Shown: in pieces, positions 26,399 to 33,382 of the stretch
Position numbering within the stretch: position 1 is the stretch's first letter
Layout: every line of letters begins with the position of its first letter
Assembly (NCBI GenBank): GCA_029975965.1
Contig: JARKOV010000162.1
Location: 1-64,000, forward strand
Reading direction: 5' to 3'
From: Anaerolinea sp.
Lineage (GTDB): Bacteria; Chloroflexota; Anaerolineae; Anaerolineales; Anaerolineaceae
DNA length: 64,000 nt
Notes under the pieces: model-generated
Told to the model about the DNA's origin: nothing
The model's database searches: none
What the model saw: the letters and a program-made list of their open reading frames with translations, nothing else
Program-made: the position numbers and the translations under genes

Positions 26399-27126
26399 CC
26401 GGCCAGCTCCAGGTAAGCCTTGCGGCGCAGCGGGTGCAGGGCAAGGATTTCAGCCTCGCTCCACCCGTATGCGCTGGCCAGGGTGTGGACCTGGATTAAC
26501 AGGCGGCGCGCCTCTGCGTTGACGTGAGCCCAAAGGAACGCGCTTACATCGAGCAGCTCCTGCCAGGTGTTGCCGCATTCCGTGCAGGTCAGGTCGATGA
26601 GAATCTCGGAGAGCGGGTCGCAGGTCGAGAGGCGTTCGTCGACCTCGTCCAGGATGCGTGCGGGAAGCTCGTGGGGTGAGATTGGCGTGCCGGCAAGGGT
26701 AGCGTTGAGGATGCAGCGCTCCAGCAGCACCCGGCGGGCGGACTCCACATCGGGGCTGGCGGCCGCCGCGGCGAGGTCGAAGCTGGTGGGCGGGCGCAGG
26801 CTGAGCTCGTAGCCATCGATGCGGGTGGTTAACCCCGCGACCGGCTTGTGGGCGGACTCCTGCACCAGGCGGGTGGCGTCCAGTTGGAATTCCATCTGGC
26901 TGCCGCAGGCCGGGCAATGGGCTGTGCTTTCCAGGTGCCCACCGACCGAATGCCGGTAGGCTTGCAGCAGCAGGGCGTCGCGCTGCCCGATGGTCAACGC
27001 AGCCAGCGAGGCGCGCGAATCGCCGGCCCCGGCCGCCAGGAGCAGCGAAAGGGCGCGATCAACCGGATGCTGGACGAGACCCTGTTCCCAGATTTCCAGC
27101 AGTTGCGCATCCGCGTAGGCGTGCAT
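26395..27126 (-). CDS. T4 gp26-like baseplate hub chaperone with zinc-binding cysteines
   Basis: The 243-residue protein resembles the T4-family baseplate hub assembly chaperone that follows the tube gene in many eCIS. Cysteine pairs CPACGSQMEFQ (about 71-74) and LTCTECGNTWQELLD (about 180) probably form one zinc ribbon. The C-terminal helix SEAEILALHPLRRKAYLEL is typical of the family. The start at 27126 has GGAG four bases upstream; the frame could begin at 27156 but that would overlap the tube gene. The gap to the tube gene is 10 nt and the overlap with the next gene is 4 nt. Confidence 0.82.
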   Translation of the reverse strand: MHAYADAQLLEIWEQGLVQHPVDRALSLLLAAGAGDSRASLAALTIGQRDALLLQAYRHSVGGHLESTAHCPACGSQMEFQLDATRLVQESAHKPVAGLTTRIDGYELSLRPPTSFDLAAAAASPDVESARRVLLERCILNATLAGTPISPHELPARILDEVDERLSTCDPLSEILIDLTCTECGNTWQELLDVSAFLWAHVNAEARRLLIQVHTLASAYGWSEAEILALHPLRRKAYLELAG

Positions 27127-27136
27127 CGCGCTCCGT

Positions 27137-27652
27137 TTACGCGCCGGCCGATTCAACCGGTTCGACGACGTCTACGTCTCGCTCCCACCCCTCGTGTTCG
27201 AGCTTGATCGACTGGATGGCAACCGCATTGGCATTGGCGTCCAGGTCGGGCAGAGCCTGGTATTCGGAGACCCAGCAGCGGTAGATCCTGTAGGCGATGA
27301 CAAGCTGCCCGGCCTCGTTGTACATTTCCACAATGATGTCCTTGCGAAAATGCTGGAGCGCCACCTCGGCGCCCAGTCCGGCGCCATAATTCCAGACCAT
27401 GTTCGCCCATTGCTCGAACTCGCGGTCGTGGGTCACGCCGCGCTCGAGGGTGATCGGCTCGTATTTGGTGCGCCCCGGCGATTTCCGCGAGCTGCTTGGG
27501 TCGCCGCCTTCGCGGTGCTCGATCACTTCGGTCGTCCGTTTGAGCGCGCTGACCTTGCTGACCCCGGCGACGTAACGTCCATCCCACTTCACGCGGAACT
27601 TGAAGTTCTTGTACGGGTCGAAACGGTTGGTGTTGACTTGAAATTGAGCCAT
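27137..27652 (-). CDS. Inner tube protein (Pvc1/Pvc5-like)
   Basis: The 171-residue protein is a contractile-tail tube protein. It contains FDPYKNFKFRVKWDGRYVAG followed by VSKVSALKRTTEVIEHREGG and KSPGRTKYEPITLERGVTHD, and ends with a strand IQSIKLEHEGWERD. The same motifs occur in Afp1/5 and in Hcp-like tubes. Only one tube gene is present, as in simpler eCIS. It begins 9 nt after the sheath stop. Confidence 0.95.
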   Translation of the reverse strand: MAQFQVNTNRFDPYKNFKFRVKWDGRYVAGVSKVSALKRTTEVIEHREGGDPSSSRKSPGRTKYEPITLERGVTHDREFEQWANMVWNYGAGLGAEVALQHFRKDIIVEMYNEAGQLVIAYRIYRCWVSEYQALPDLDANANAVAIQSIKLEHEGWERDVDVVEPVESAGA

Positions 27653-27661
27653 GGCGCCCTC

Positions 27662-29941
27662 CTATGCCTGAAGCTGACCGGCAATTTGCTGGATCTGGAT
27701 GATGACGAACTCGGCTGGTTTGAGTGGGGCGAACCCGACCAGGATGTTCACCACGCCCCGGTTGACGTCATCCTGGGTGGTGGTGTCGTGGTCACACTTG
27801 ACGAAGTAAGCCTGCGCCGGGGTTCGACCCGCGAATGCGCCCTGGCGGAACAGGCTGTGCAGGAACGAGCCGACGTTCAGGCGAATCTGCGCCCAGAGCG
27901 GCTCGTCGTTTGGCTCGAAGACGACCCAGTGCAGGCTGCGGAACAGGCTTTCTTCGATGAAGAGCGCCGTGCGGCGCACCGGCACATATTTGTACTCGTC
28001 AGCCATCTGGTCGGCGCCACGCAGCGTGCGCGCGCCCCAGGCCACCGCCCCAAAGACCGGCAGCACGCGCAGGCTGTTTACGCCCTCCGGGTTAAGCGTG
28101 CCGTTCTCGAGGTCGGTGAGCACGTAGGCCAGGCTCTGCACCCCGTTCAGGGTTGCCTCGGTGCCGGCCGGCGCTTTCCAGACACCCCGCTGGGCGTCGG
28201 TGCGAGCGTACAGCCCGGCGACTGTCCCGCTGGGCGCAAAGAGCCGCAGCACGCCGCCTTTCAAGGGGTCGGCCACTTTGATCCACGGGAAGTACACCGC
28301 GGCGTCTTTGGTTTTTGGGAAGTCCGTGCCCTGGATCTTGGTCAGCATTTCCGACGGCGTGTCGGTGTCGGCGGGCGGGTCGATGATCATGAAGGCGCGC
28401 CGCGAGGTGCAGTAGGCGGCCGCGTCGGCCAGGATGCCCGGGTCGGAGATGCCCGGCAGGCAGAGCAGGTTGAAGACCTGCACCGTCTCGAGGGCATAGA
28501 TCCCCTCGCGTTTATCCTGGCTGCCGATGAACAGGGGGTAGGCCTCGCTCTCGGTGAATGGGCTTTCCATCCCGTTCTGCAGGTAGACGTTCTGCCCGGG
28601 GGCCGAGACACTCCCGGCCAGGAGGTGAAATTCGTTGGCGATGCTGTTTGCGGCAGCCGGAAGCACCGCCACAGAGGAGCCATCGCCCCGCGTGCCCGAG
28701 GCGAGCACGAGCTGGTTGCCGCTGGCGCTGCAGGTGAACTGGCTGAACGCCGGGGTGGTCTTCAACGCGCGCACCGCGGCCTGGATGGCGGCAGCCGCCT
28801 TGCCGATGCGCACCGCGGTGGTGCCGGTGAAAGCCGCGTTGCCCACGAACACCTCGGCCGGCGCGCCGCCGTCCAGGGAGATCAAGAACGAGGTGTGGGT
28901 GGCATCCGGAAAGCTGCTCATATCCCCGGCGGAGAGAGCGCCGCTGGTCAGGCTGCCGTGTGGAGGGGTCTCTTTTGGGCGGATCGCGCCGGTGGCGTCG
29001 GTCTCTACTGCGCCCAGCTTGAGGCGTGCGGCACAGTCGTTGGCAGGTCCCGGCAAGGCGCGGACGGTGGAAAACTCGCCCGCCTGTCCGGAGGTCATCA
29101 GGATGGCGTTGCCGTCCTTGACGCAGGTGAAGCCGGAGAGGGCGGGCTTGCCGTTGGCTGCGGCCTGCACCTTGGCCTGGATGGCCGCGCACAGGTTGGT
29201 CAAGGAGTCGCCGCCGCCACTCAAGTCGGCCGGTAGAGCGATGACCACTTTGACCGGCGGAAGGCCGTTGACGGCGACCTGGAAGGTGTTGTGGGTGGCG
29301 TCGAGCAGGGTGGCGACGTCCAGAGGAGAACCTCCCCCGTCGACCAAATCGCCGCTCCGGCTGGTTCCGCTGCCCAGGCCGCCCAGGGCTGCCACGCGTT
29401 TGGCGGTGACCAGCTCAGAGCTCACCACCACGTCGACCACGTATCGCGCGTCCGCGCTGTTCATCGACAGGTTCGGGTAAAACTCCGTGCGCCGGTCGGC
29501 GGGGTTATCGGGGTTGGCATAATTGAGGGTCAGGTTGAACGTGCTGGTTGGGCTGGCGGTCAGGTGGTCAACGCGCACCTCGATGTTGTTCCCGGATGCG
29601 CCTTTGTCCAGCGCGGTCAGCTCCAGCACGTCGGCGTCCAGGCTGTTCTTCAGCATGAGCACGGCCGCCTGCGCGTTTTTCGCCACGCGGACGACCCAGG
29701 CGTCGCTGCCGCCGTTGGCGTAGAACTGGCGCACAGCGTAGCTCATTTCGGAATCGGGATCGAGCCCGCCGAAACGCCGCTCGAAGTCGGCAAAGCTGAG
29801 GATGCGGGTGGCTTTATCGACCGGGCCGCGCTTGGCCGCCCCAACGAAAGCGGTCACCGATGTGGATGCGGCAGTGATGGTGCGCACCCCGCTGGGAACC
29901 TCTTCGATATAAACGCCCGGGTAGGTGGGATTGACAGGCAT
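27662..29941 (-). CDS. Contractile sheath protein with a large repeat insertion
   Basis: The 759-residue protein has a canonical sheath N-terminus, PTYPGVYIEEVPSGVRTI followed by TAFVGAAKRGPVDKA, and a canonical C-terminus with ADEYKYVPVRRTALFIEESL, FEPNDEPLWAQIRLNVGSFL and QGAFAGRTPAQAYFVKCD. Between them, at about 212-306 and 342-438, lie two tandem copies of a domain of about 95 residues (LDATHNTFQVAVNG and PDATHTSFLISLDGG, each ending in a conserved alpha/beta segment). Sheath proteins of Afp/PVC have about 350-480 residues, so the insertion accounts for the extra length and should be on the outer surface. The start has AAAGGAGA at 7-8 nt. It is the first operon gene, about 140 nt downstream of the promoter. 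Confidence 0.95.
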   Translation of the reverse strand: MPVNPTYPGVYIEEVPSGVRTITAASTSVTAFVGAAKRGPVDKATRILSFADFERRFGGLDPDSEMSYAVRQFYANGGSDAWVVRVAKNAQAAVLMLKNSLDADVLELTALDKGASGNNIEVRVDHLTASPTSTFNLTLNYANPDNPADRRTEFYPNLSMNSADARYVVDVVVSSELVTAKRVAALGGLGSGTSRSGDLVDGGGSPLDVATLLDATHNTFQVAVNGLPPVKVVIALPADLSGGGDSLTNLCAAIQAKVQAAANGKPALSGFTCVKDGNAILMTSGQAGEFSTVRALPGPANDCAARLKLGAVETDATGAIRPKETPPHGSLTSGALSAGDMSSFPDATHTSFLISLDGGAPAEVFVGNAAFTGTTAVRIGKAAAAIQAAVRALKTTPAFSQFTCSASGNQLVLASGTRGDGSSVAVLPAAANSIANEFHLLAGSVSAPGQNVYLQNGMESPFTESEAYPLFIGSQDKREGIYALETVQVFNLLCLPGISDPGILADAAAYCTSRRAFMIIDPPADTDTPSEMLTKIQGTDFPKTKDAAVYFPWIKVADPLKGGVLRLFAPSGTVAGLYARTDAQRGVWKAPAGTEATLNGVQSLAYVLTDLENGTLNPEGVNSLRVLPVFGAVAWGARTLRGADQMADEYKYVPVRRTALFIEESLFRSLHWVVFEPNDEPLWAQIRLNVGSFLHSLFRQGAFAGRTPAQAYFVKCDHDTTTQDDVNRGVVNILVGFAPLKPAEFVIIQIQQIAGQLQA

Positions 29942-29983
29942 TCGGCCATCTCCTTTCTAGGTTGACAACGCACAGGCGGCGCC

Positions 29984-30029
29984 GAAAGAAAAAAGAAACG
30001 CATTGCTCACCTCTTTCCGGCGGGCAATG
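29984..30029 (-). terminator. Terminator-like hairpin in the eCIS leader
   Basis: On the minus strand an 11-bp stem (30019-30029 with 30001-30011, one C-A mismatch and one G-U, seven-base loop) is followed by a T-rich run (29999-29984). It lies between the predicted promoter at 30077-30105 and the sheath start at 29941. It could end transcripts arriving from the upstream AlaX-ABM genes and/or act as an attenuator of the eCIS operon. Confidence 0.55.
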
Positions 30030-30076
30030 GCTTCTTCTCCCGGTGTCTAAAAAGATTTAATTGATATTATTTATCT

Positions 30077-30105
30077 ATTTTAATCAGGTTTGTTGGGAAT
30101 TACAA
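30077..30105 (-). promoter_or_regulatory. Predicted promoter of the eCIS operon
   Basis: On the minus strand TTGTAA (30100-30105) is separated by 17 nt from TAAAAT (30077-30082) within an A/T-rich region unlike its surroundings. A second A/T-rich -10 candidate lies a few bases downstream. It is the best match in the 250-nt gap upstream of the sheath gene. Confidence 0.5.
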
Positions 30106-30191
30106 GCGAACAAACGTTTGAATCTGTTAATAAAAACCCAATGCGCACCGCAACGCTGGCTGCAAGTGCGCACCGGAGGTAGGGGTCGCGG

Positions 30192-30509
30192 TCAGGCGCG
30201 TAAACTTTCGCGGACTTCGTAATGCTGCGAGCGCGCGTCGAAATGAGAGAGCAGCGCCCTGGCGGCAGGTGGGACGACCGCCGCTTCGTAGTCTTCGCCG
30301 GCAAAAGCGCGCACGGAGTCGAGCGAATCGAACCACATGATGGTGATGAACTCCACCTCTCCGCCCAGCTCGCGCCGGAAGAGCTGGATTTCGCGGAACC
30401 CGGGGATTTTACGTCCGCGGATGCCGGTGAAGATCTCTTCTTTGAGCAGCTTTTCGTACTTGTTGGCGTTCGCGAAGTCGGTGTAGCCGTGCCAGATACG
30501 TCCGATCAT
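30192..30509 (-). CDS. Antibiotic biosynthesis monooxygenase (ABM) domain protein
   Basis: The 105-residue protein is a single ferredoxin-like alpha+beta domain: MIGRIWHGYTDFANANKYEK, GIRGRKIPGFREIQLFRREL, EVEFITIMWFDSLDSVRAFAG and DYEAAVVPPAARALLSHFD. This is the layout of ABM/Dabb-type proteins that act as dimeric cofactor-less oxygenases or as small-molecule binders. No specific substrate is evident. GGAGG lies six bases before the ATG. It follows the AlaX gene by 18 nt and is probably in its operon. Confidence 0.8.
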   Translation of the reverse strand: MIGRIWHGYTDFANANKYEKLLKEEIFTGIRGRKIPGFREIQLFRRELGGEVEFITIMWFDSLDSVRAFAGEDYEAAVVPPAARALLSHFDARSQHYEVRESLRA

Positions 30510-30527
30510 GCCATCCTCCTTTGGAGC

Positions 30528-31247
30528 TCAATCCAGCTCGATGTAAATTCGCTTGTTGATTTTTCCTTTGCTTTTATAGTCGACGACGCGGATGCGCCCG
30601 ACTTCGGCGGTGTTGCGCACGTGGGTTCCGCCGTCGGCTTGCAGGTCCAAACCGGCAATTTCGACCGTGCGCACCTCGTTGATTCCCGGCGGGAGCAGGT
30701 TGATTTTGGTGCGGATCAGGTCGGGGATCTGGAAGGCTTCTTCGCGGGGCAAGATCTTCACGCGCAGGTCGCGACCCGCGACGACTTCGCGGTTGACCGC
30801 CGCCTCGATCACGCCGACCAGGTCCTTGGTGAGCGATTCGAACTCGAAATCCATGCGACCGTGCAATGGCTCCATATCGCCGCCGGTGACCAGGGCGCCG
30901 TAGTCGCGGAAAACCACTCCGCACAAGATGTGCAACGCGCTGTGGGTGCGCATCAGGGCATAGCGCTTCTCCCAATCCAGCACGCCGCGCACGGTTGAGC
31001 CTGCGGAGGGCATGTCAGTCCCTTCAGCCAGCACGTGCCAGACTCCCTCGGGGGTCTTGCGCGCCCGGACGACCGCCAGGGCGGCCCCGTTGTAGAACAG
31101 GGTTCCGCTGTCAGCCGGTTGCCCGCCGCCGCCCGGGTAGAACGCGGTGCGGTCGAGCAGCAAAGCGCGGTTTTCCGCGTCCACCGCGGTCACGGCGGCG
31201 TCGAATTCTCTCAGGTAGGCATCGGTCTGGTAGAGTAGCTCGCTCAT
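30528..31247 (-). CDS. alaX: Alanyl-tRNA editing protein AlaX
   Basis: The 239-residue protein is a freestanding homologue of the AlaRS editing domain, which hydrolyses Ser or Gly mischarged on tRNA-Ala. Motifs: TAFYPGGGGQPADSG, THSALHIL with metal ligands H102 and H106, and DLQADGGTHVRNT with H209. In many members the residue three before GTH is Cys; here it is Asp (D205). The C-terminal IRVVDYKSKGKINKRIYIEL is characteristic. I use the ATG at 31247 because GGAAAGGG precedes it at a suitable distance; two ATGs further upstream in frame are possible. It is divergent from the cupin gene. Confidence 0.92.
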   Translation of the reverse strand: MSELLYQTDAYLREFDAAVTAVDAENRALLLDRTAFYPGGGGQPADSGTLFYNGAALAVVRARKTPEGVWHVLAEGTDMPSAGSTVRGVLDWEKRYALMRTHSALHILCGVVFRDYGALVTGGDMEPLHGRMDFEFESLTKDLVGVIEAAVNREVVAGRDLRVKILPREEAFQIPDLIRTKINLLPPGINEVRTVEIAGLDLQADGGTHVRNTAEVGRIRVVDYKSKGKINKRIYIELD

Positions 31248-31281
31248 GGTCATCCCTTTCCACCCCTCATTAAACCACAAA

Positions 31282-31296
31282 CTCCATCCGATGGAG
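31282..31296. promoter_or_regulatory. Palindrome in the alaX-cupin divergent region
   Basis: CTCCATC and GATGGAG form a seven-base inverted repeat around a single C. It lies between the divergent starts (31247 and 31339) and just upstream of the cupin -35 box at 31304. It could be an operator for both genes, but no second copy was seen elsewhere. Confidence 0.35.
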
Positions 31297-31303
31297 CTTT
31301 CTC

Positions 31304-31332
31304 TTGTTCAATGGCGGGCTTGATGGTACATT
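31304..31332 (+). promoter_or_regulatory. Promoter of the cupin gene, leaderless
   Basis: TTGTTC (31304-31309), 17-nt spacer, and TGGTACATT with -10 TACATT at 31327-31332 (extended -10). The ATG follows exactly six bases later, so +1 coincides with the start codon. Confidence 0.65.
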
Positions 31333-31338
31333 TCTGGT

Positions 31339-31857
31339 ATGGATGCTGACCTGGCGCGGTTGATCGAAACACTCCAGCTCGAGCCTTTGAAGGGAGAAGG
31401 TGGGCTGTACCGTGAGGCGTACCGCTCCAGCGAAGCGATCCCGGTGAACGGGCTGCCGGAACGCTACCCGCGTGTGTCCAGGCCGTTTGGCACGGCGATC
31501 TACTACCTGCTCACCGGCGATCCCGACTCGTTTTCGGCTTTGCACCGCCTGCCCACCGATGAGATCTACCACTTTTACCTGGGCGACCCGGTGGAGATGC
31601 TCCTCTTGTACCCGGACGGCAGCGGGCAGGTGCTGGTCCTCGGGCAAGAGGTGCTGAGCGGGCAGCGAGTGCAGCTCGTGGTGCCGGCGGGGTGCTGGCA
31701 GGGCTCACGCCTGCGCGACGGCGGGCGCTACGCGCTGATGGGCACGACGATGGCGCCGGGTTTTACGCCGGGCGATTACGAGCCAGGCCGGGGCGAGGAG
31801 CTCAGCCGGCAGTACCCGCAGCACGCCGGGTTGATCCGCAGCCTGGCGCGGGAGTAG
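31339..31857 (+). CDS. Cupin superfamily protein, DUF985 type
   Basis: The 172-residue protein has the DUF985 (cupin_5) pattern: LQLEPLKGEGGLYREAYRSS, FGTAIYYLLTGDPDSFSALH, PTDEIYHFYLGDPVEMLLLY, VVPAGCWQGSRL and ALMGTTMAPGF. Structures of this family show a double-stranded beta-barrel that binds small, possibly sugar-like ligands; no enzymatic role is established. No Shine-Dalgarno is seen, consistent with the leaderless promoter. It is followed by tRNA-Lys and is not in an operon with it. Confidence 0.85.
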   Translation: MDADLARLIETLQLEPLKGEGGLYREAYRSSEAIPVNGLPERYPRVSRPFGTAIYYLLTGDPDSFSALHRLPTDEIYHFYLGDPVEMLLLYPDGSGQVLVLGQEVLSGQRVQLVVPAGCWQGSRLRDGGRYALMGTTMAPGFTPGDYEPGRGEELSRQYPQHAGLIRSLARE

Positions 31858-31873
31858 CAGGCACCAGAAAGAA

Positions 31874-31902
31874 TTGACGCCCCCGCCGGGGCGTGATAAA
31901 AT
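31874..31902 (+). promoter_or_regulatory. tRNA-Lys promoter
   Basis: TTGACG (31874-31879), spacer of 17 nt, TAAAAT (31897-31902). Predicted +1 is at about 31909, seven bases before the tRNA 5' end. Confidence 0.75.
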
Positions 31903-31915
31903 CGGCCTGCAAGCT

Positions 31916-31987
31916 GGGCGTGTAGCTCAATGGTAGAGCAGTGGCCTTTTAAGCCATTGGTTCAGGGTTCGAGCCCCTGCACGCTCA
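31916..31987 (+). tRNA. tRNA-Lys (anticodon TTT)
   Basis: A complete 72-nt cloverleaf: acceptor GGGCGTG/CACGCTC (one G-U), D arm GCTC-AATGGTA-GAGC, anticodon arm GTGGC-CTTTTAA-GCCAT, variable TGGTT and T arm CAGGG-TTCGAGC-CCCTG, discriminator A. CCA is not encoded. The loop CTTTTAA gives anticodon UUU for Lys codons. Confidence 0.97.
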
Positions 31988-31993
31988 CAATGG

Positions 31994-32017
31994 AGCAGCC
32001 GCAATGGCTGCTTTTTT
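31994..32017 (+). terminator. Intrinsic terminator of tRNA-Lys
   Basis: AGCAGCC (31994-32000) pairs with GGCTGCT (32006-32012) around a five-base loop, followed by six T residues (32012-32017). Confidence 0.88.
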
Positions 32018-32021
32018 GGTT

Positions 32022-32069
32022 GGTTCAGGGCACCCGCGGGGGGTGTGTTATTCGAGCCTCACGCTCACA
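32022..32069 (+). pseudogene. Degenerate duplicate of the tRNA-Lys 3' half
   Basis: GGTTCAGGG at 32022-32030 copies the variable/T-stem start of tRNA-Lys. A diverged stretch follows, then TTCGAGCC (32051-32058) and TCACGCTCACA (32059-32069) copy the T-loop, acceptor and flanking bases. It is followed by a second copy of the terminator. The block looks like a tandem duplication of the tRNA 3' end and terminator that has decayed; a former integration (att) site is another possibility. Confidence 0.6.
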
Positions 32070-32073
32070 CGAA

Positions 32074-32097
32074 AGCAGCCATCGTGGCTGCTTTTTT
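32074..32097 (+). terminator. Second copy of the tRNA-Lys terminator
   Basis: AGCAGCC (32074-32080) pairs with GGCTGCT (32086-32092), then six T residues (32092-32097). Stem and T tract are identical to the terminator at 31994-32017; the loop differs. Confidence 0.8.
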
Positions 32098-32117
32098 GTT
32101 TGGTTAAAAATACCTTT

Positions 32118-33176
32118 CTAAGGCTCTGCCTGCACCACGTCTGCCATCAGCCGCTTGAACTCGTCGATCTCCCACATCTGGCTCAGGAGCCAGTTGCCCT
32201 CAACCCAGCCGGGTTGGGCTTTCCAGCCGGATTCGCGCAGCCGGCGCAGGTTCTCGATCGCGCGCTGCGCCTGGCCCGCCTGTGCCCAGGCCTGCACCGC
32301 CAGCCAGGCCCACCCCACCTCGTTCTGGCTGACCCGCTCGTAATGCTCGGCCCAATCGGCATACGCTTCCGGCGTCAGGTCTCCGGCGCTCTCAGCCGGA
32401 AGCCAGTTGCTGAAGGCGACGTAATCCCGCTCCCAGTCAAAGCCGACCCGCCTGGCGGTGGCGATCGAGCCTGCATTCGAACGCAAGCACTGCCAGCCGA
32501 TCTCGCGGTATCCGCGGGCCAGGCACGCCTCGACCGTGGCTGAGACTGTCAGCCTGGCCAGCCCCTGCTTGCGGAAGCGGATGTCGGTGACAATGCCGAT
32601 CTCGCAGCGATCCCTCAAAGCGCAGTCCATCAGGCTGTAACTGGCGATCGTCTCACCGACCACCAGGCAGGTGCCGCAGCCGCGTGCCAGGAAATTCTCG
32701 CGCGTGCCCCAGCCCTCCAACCAATCTTCGATCGCGCCAAAATTCTCCAGGTGAGTCAGGTTGAAAAAGCCTTCATCGATGCTCACCGCTCGCACGCCCT
32801 CTGGCAGGTGCTCCCTCCAGGCTGGCGCTGCGTTCTGGCGAAAGAGGTAATGCTGCCGGTCGTGGCGGCGCGCGGCCGGGTTTTTCCACACCTGTTTGAG
32901 CACCGGCTCCCAATCGAGCGTGTCGACCAGCAGGTAGGCATAGTAGGGGATGACCTCGCGCAGTTCGGCATACGCGCTGGTACATTCCGAATCACCGGCC
33001 AGGTACTGCCCTTCGGAACCGGACACGAACCCCACGCGTGGATGCGCCAGGTCATCCACCCAGACCTGCCCGGGCAGCGTGCCGGCCAGCACAGCCTGGG
33101 CGCACAGGTGATACGGTTCGAACGGCTCAAACAAGGGTTGGGCTGTGGCATATTGTTCTGGCGCAAGCAGCGGCAT
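32118..33176 (-). CDS. GNAT family N-acetyltransferase
   Basis: The 352-residue protein has an N-terminal substrate-binding half and a GNAT domain at about 155-265 with the acetyl-CoA motif A, GIVTDIRFRKQGLARLTVSA, and motif B, CLRSNAGSIATARRVGFD. The N-terminal part (FEPYHLCAQAVLAGTLPGQ) resembles the GNAT_acetyltran (PF12746) group from Gram-positives. The last 80 residues are a helical TPR-like tail, LAVQAWAQAGQAQRAIENLR. The substrate is unknown. GAGGAG precedes the start at seven bases. The end is 20 nt from the tRNA terminator duplicate on the opposite strand. Confidence 0.85.
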   Translation of the reverse strand: MPLLAPEQYATAQPLFEPFEPYHLCAQAVLAGTLPGQVWVDDLAHPRVGFVSGSEGQYLAGDSECTSAYAELREVIPYYAYLLVDTLDWEPVLKQVWKNPAARRHDRQHYLFRQNAAPAWREHLPEGVRAVSIDEGFFNLTHLENFGAIEDWLEGWGTRENFLARGCGTCLVVGETIASYSLMDCALRDRCEIGIVTDIRFRKQGLARLTVSATVEACLARGYREIGWQCLRSNAGSIATARRVGFDWERDYVAFSNWLPAESAGDLTPEAYADWAEHYERVSQNEVGWAWLAVQAWAQAGQAQRAIENLRRLRESGWKAQPGWVEGNWLLSQMWEIDEFKRLMADVVQAEP

Positions 33177-33199
33177 ACGTGGCTCCTCTTGGTCTAAAC

Positions 33200-33208
33200 A
33201 TTATATCA
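33200..33208 (-). promoter_or_regulatory. Extended -10 promoter of the GNAT gene
   Basis: On the minus strand TGATATAAT gives an extended -10 with a perfect TATAAT (33200-33205). A -35 match is weak. Predicted +1 is at about 33193, giving a leader of about 17 nt with GAGGAG. Confidence 0.6.
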
Positions 33209-33347
33209 ACCCTGGGCTGCAGGAGAATACGGGGATAAACATGACTCAAGGCCCTTTGGATACAGCGGGGAAACGGAGAAGATCGGGATGGTCAGTCGAA
33301 TCGGTGAAGAGGATCGCCGGCGGCTTTTTCGATTTGCCACCGGCGCT

Positions 33348-33356
33348 TGGTACAAT
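33348..33356 (+). promoter_or_regulatory. Extended -10 promoter of the DEAD-box helicase gene
   Basis: TGGTACAAT has TACAAT at 33351-33356. TTTCGA about 18 nt upstream is a weak -35. Predicted +1 at about 33363 leaves a leader of 20 nt with AGGGAGA before the ATG at 33383. The remaining stretch from 33209 to 33340 holds no gene that I can support. Confidence 0.55.
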
Positions 33357-33382
33357 AAGGGGAGACCTTGTAGGGAGATGTT

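Noticed and set aside
27194..29236. Long plus-strand reading frame of 680 codons opposite the sheath gene
   Set aside because: Its product is low-complexity with no domain; it is the shadow of a G+C-rich sheath gene with clear homology.
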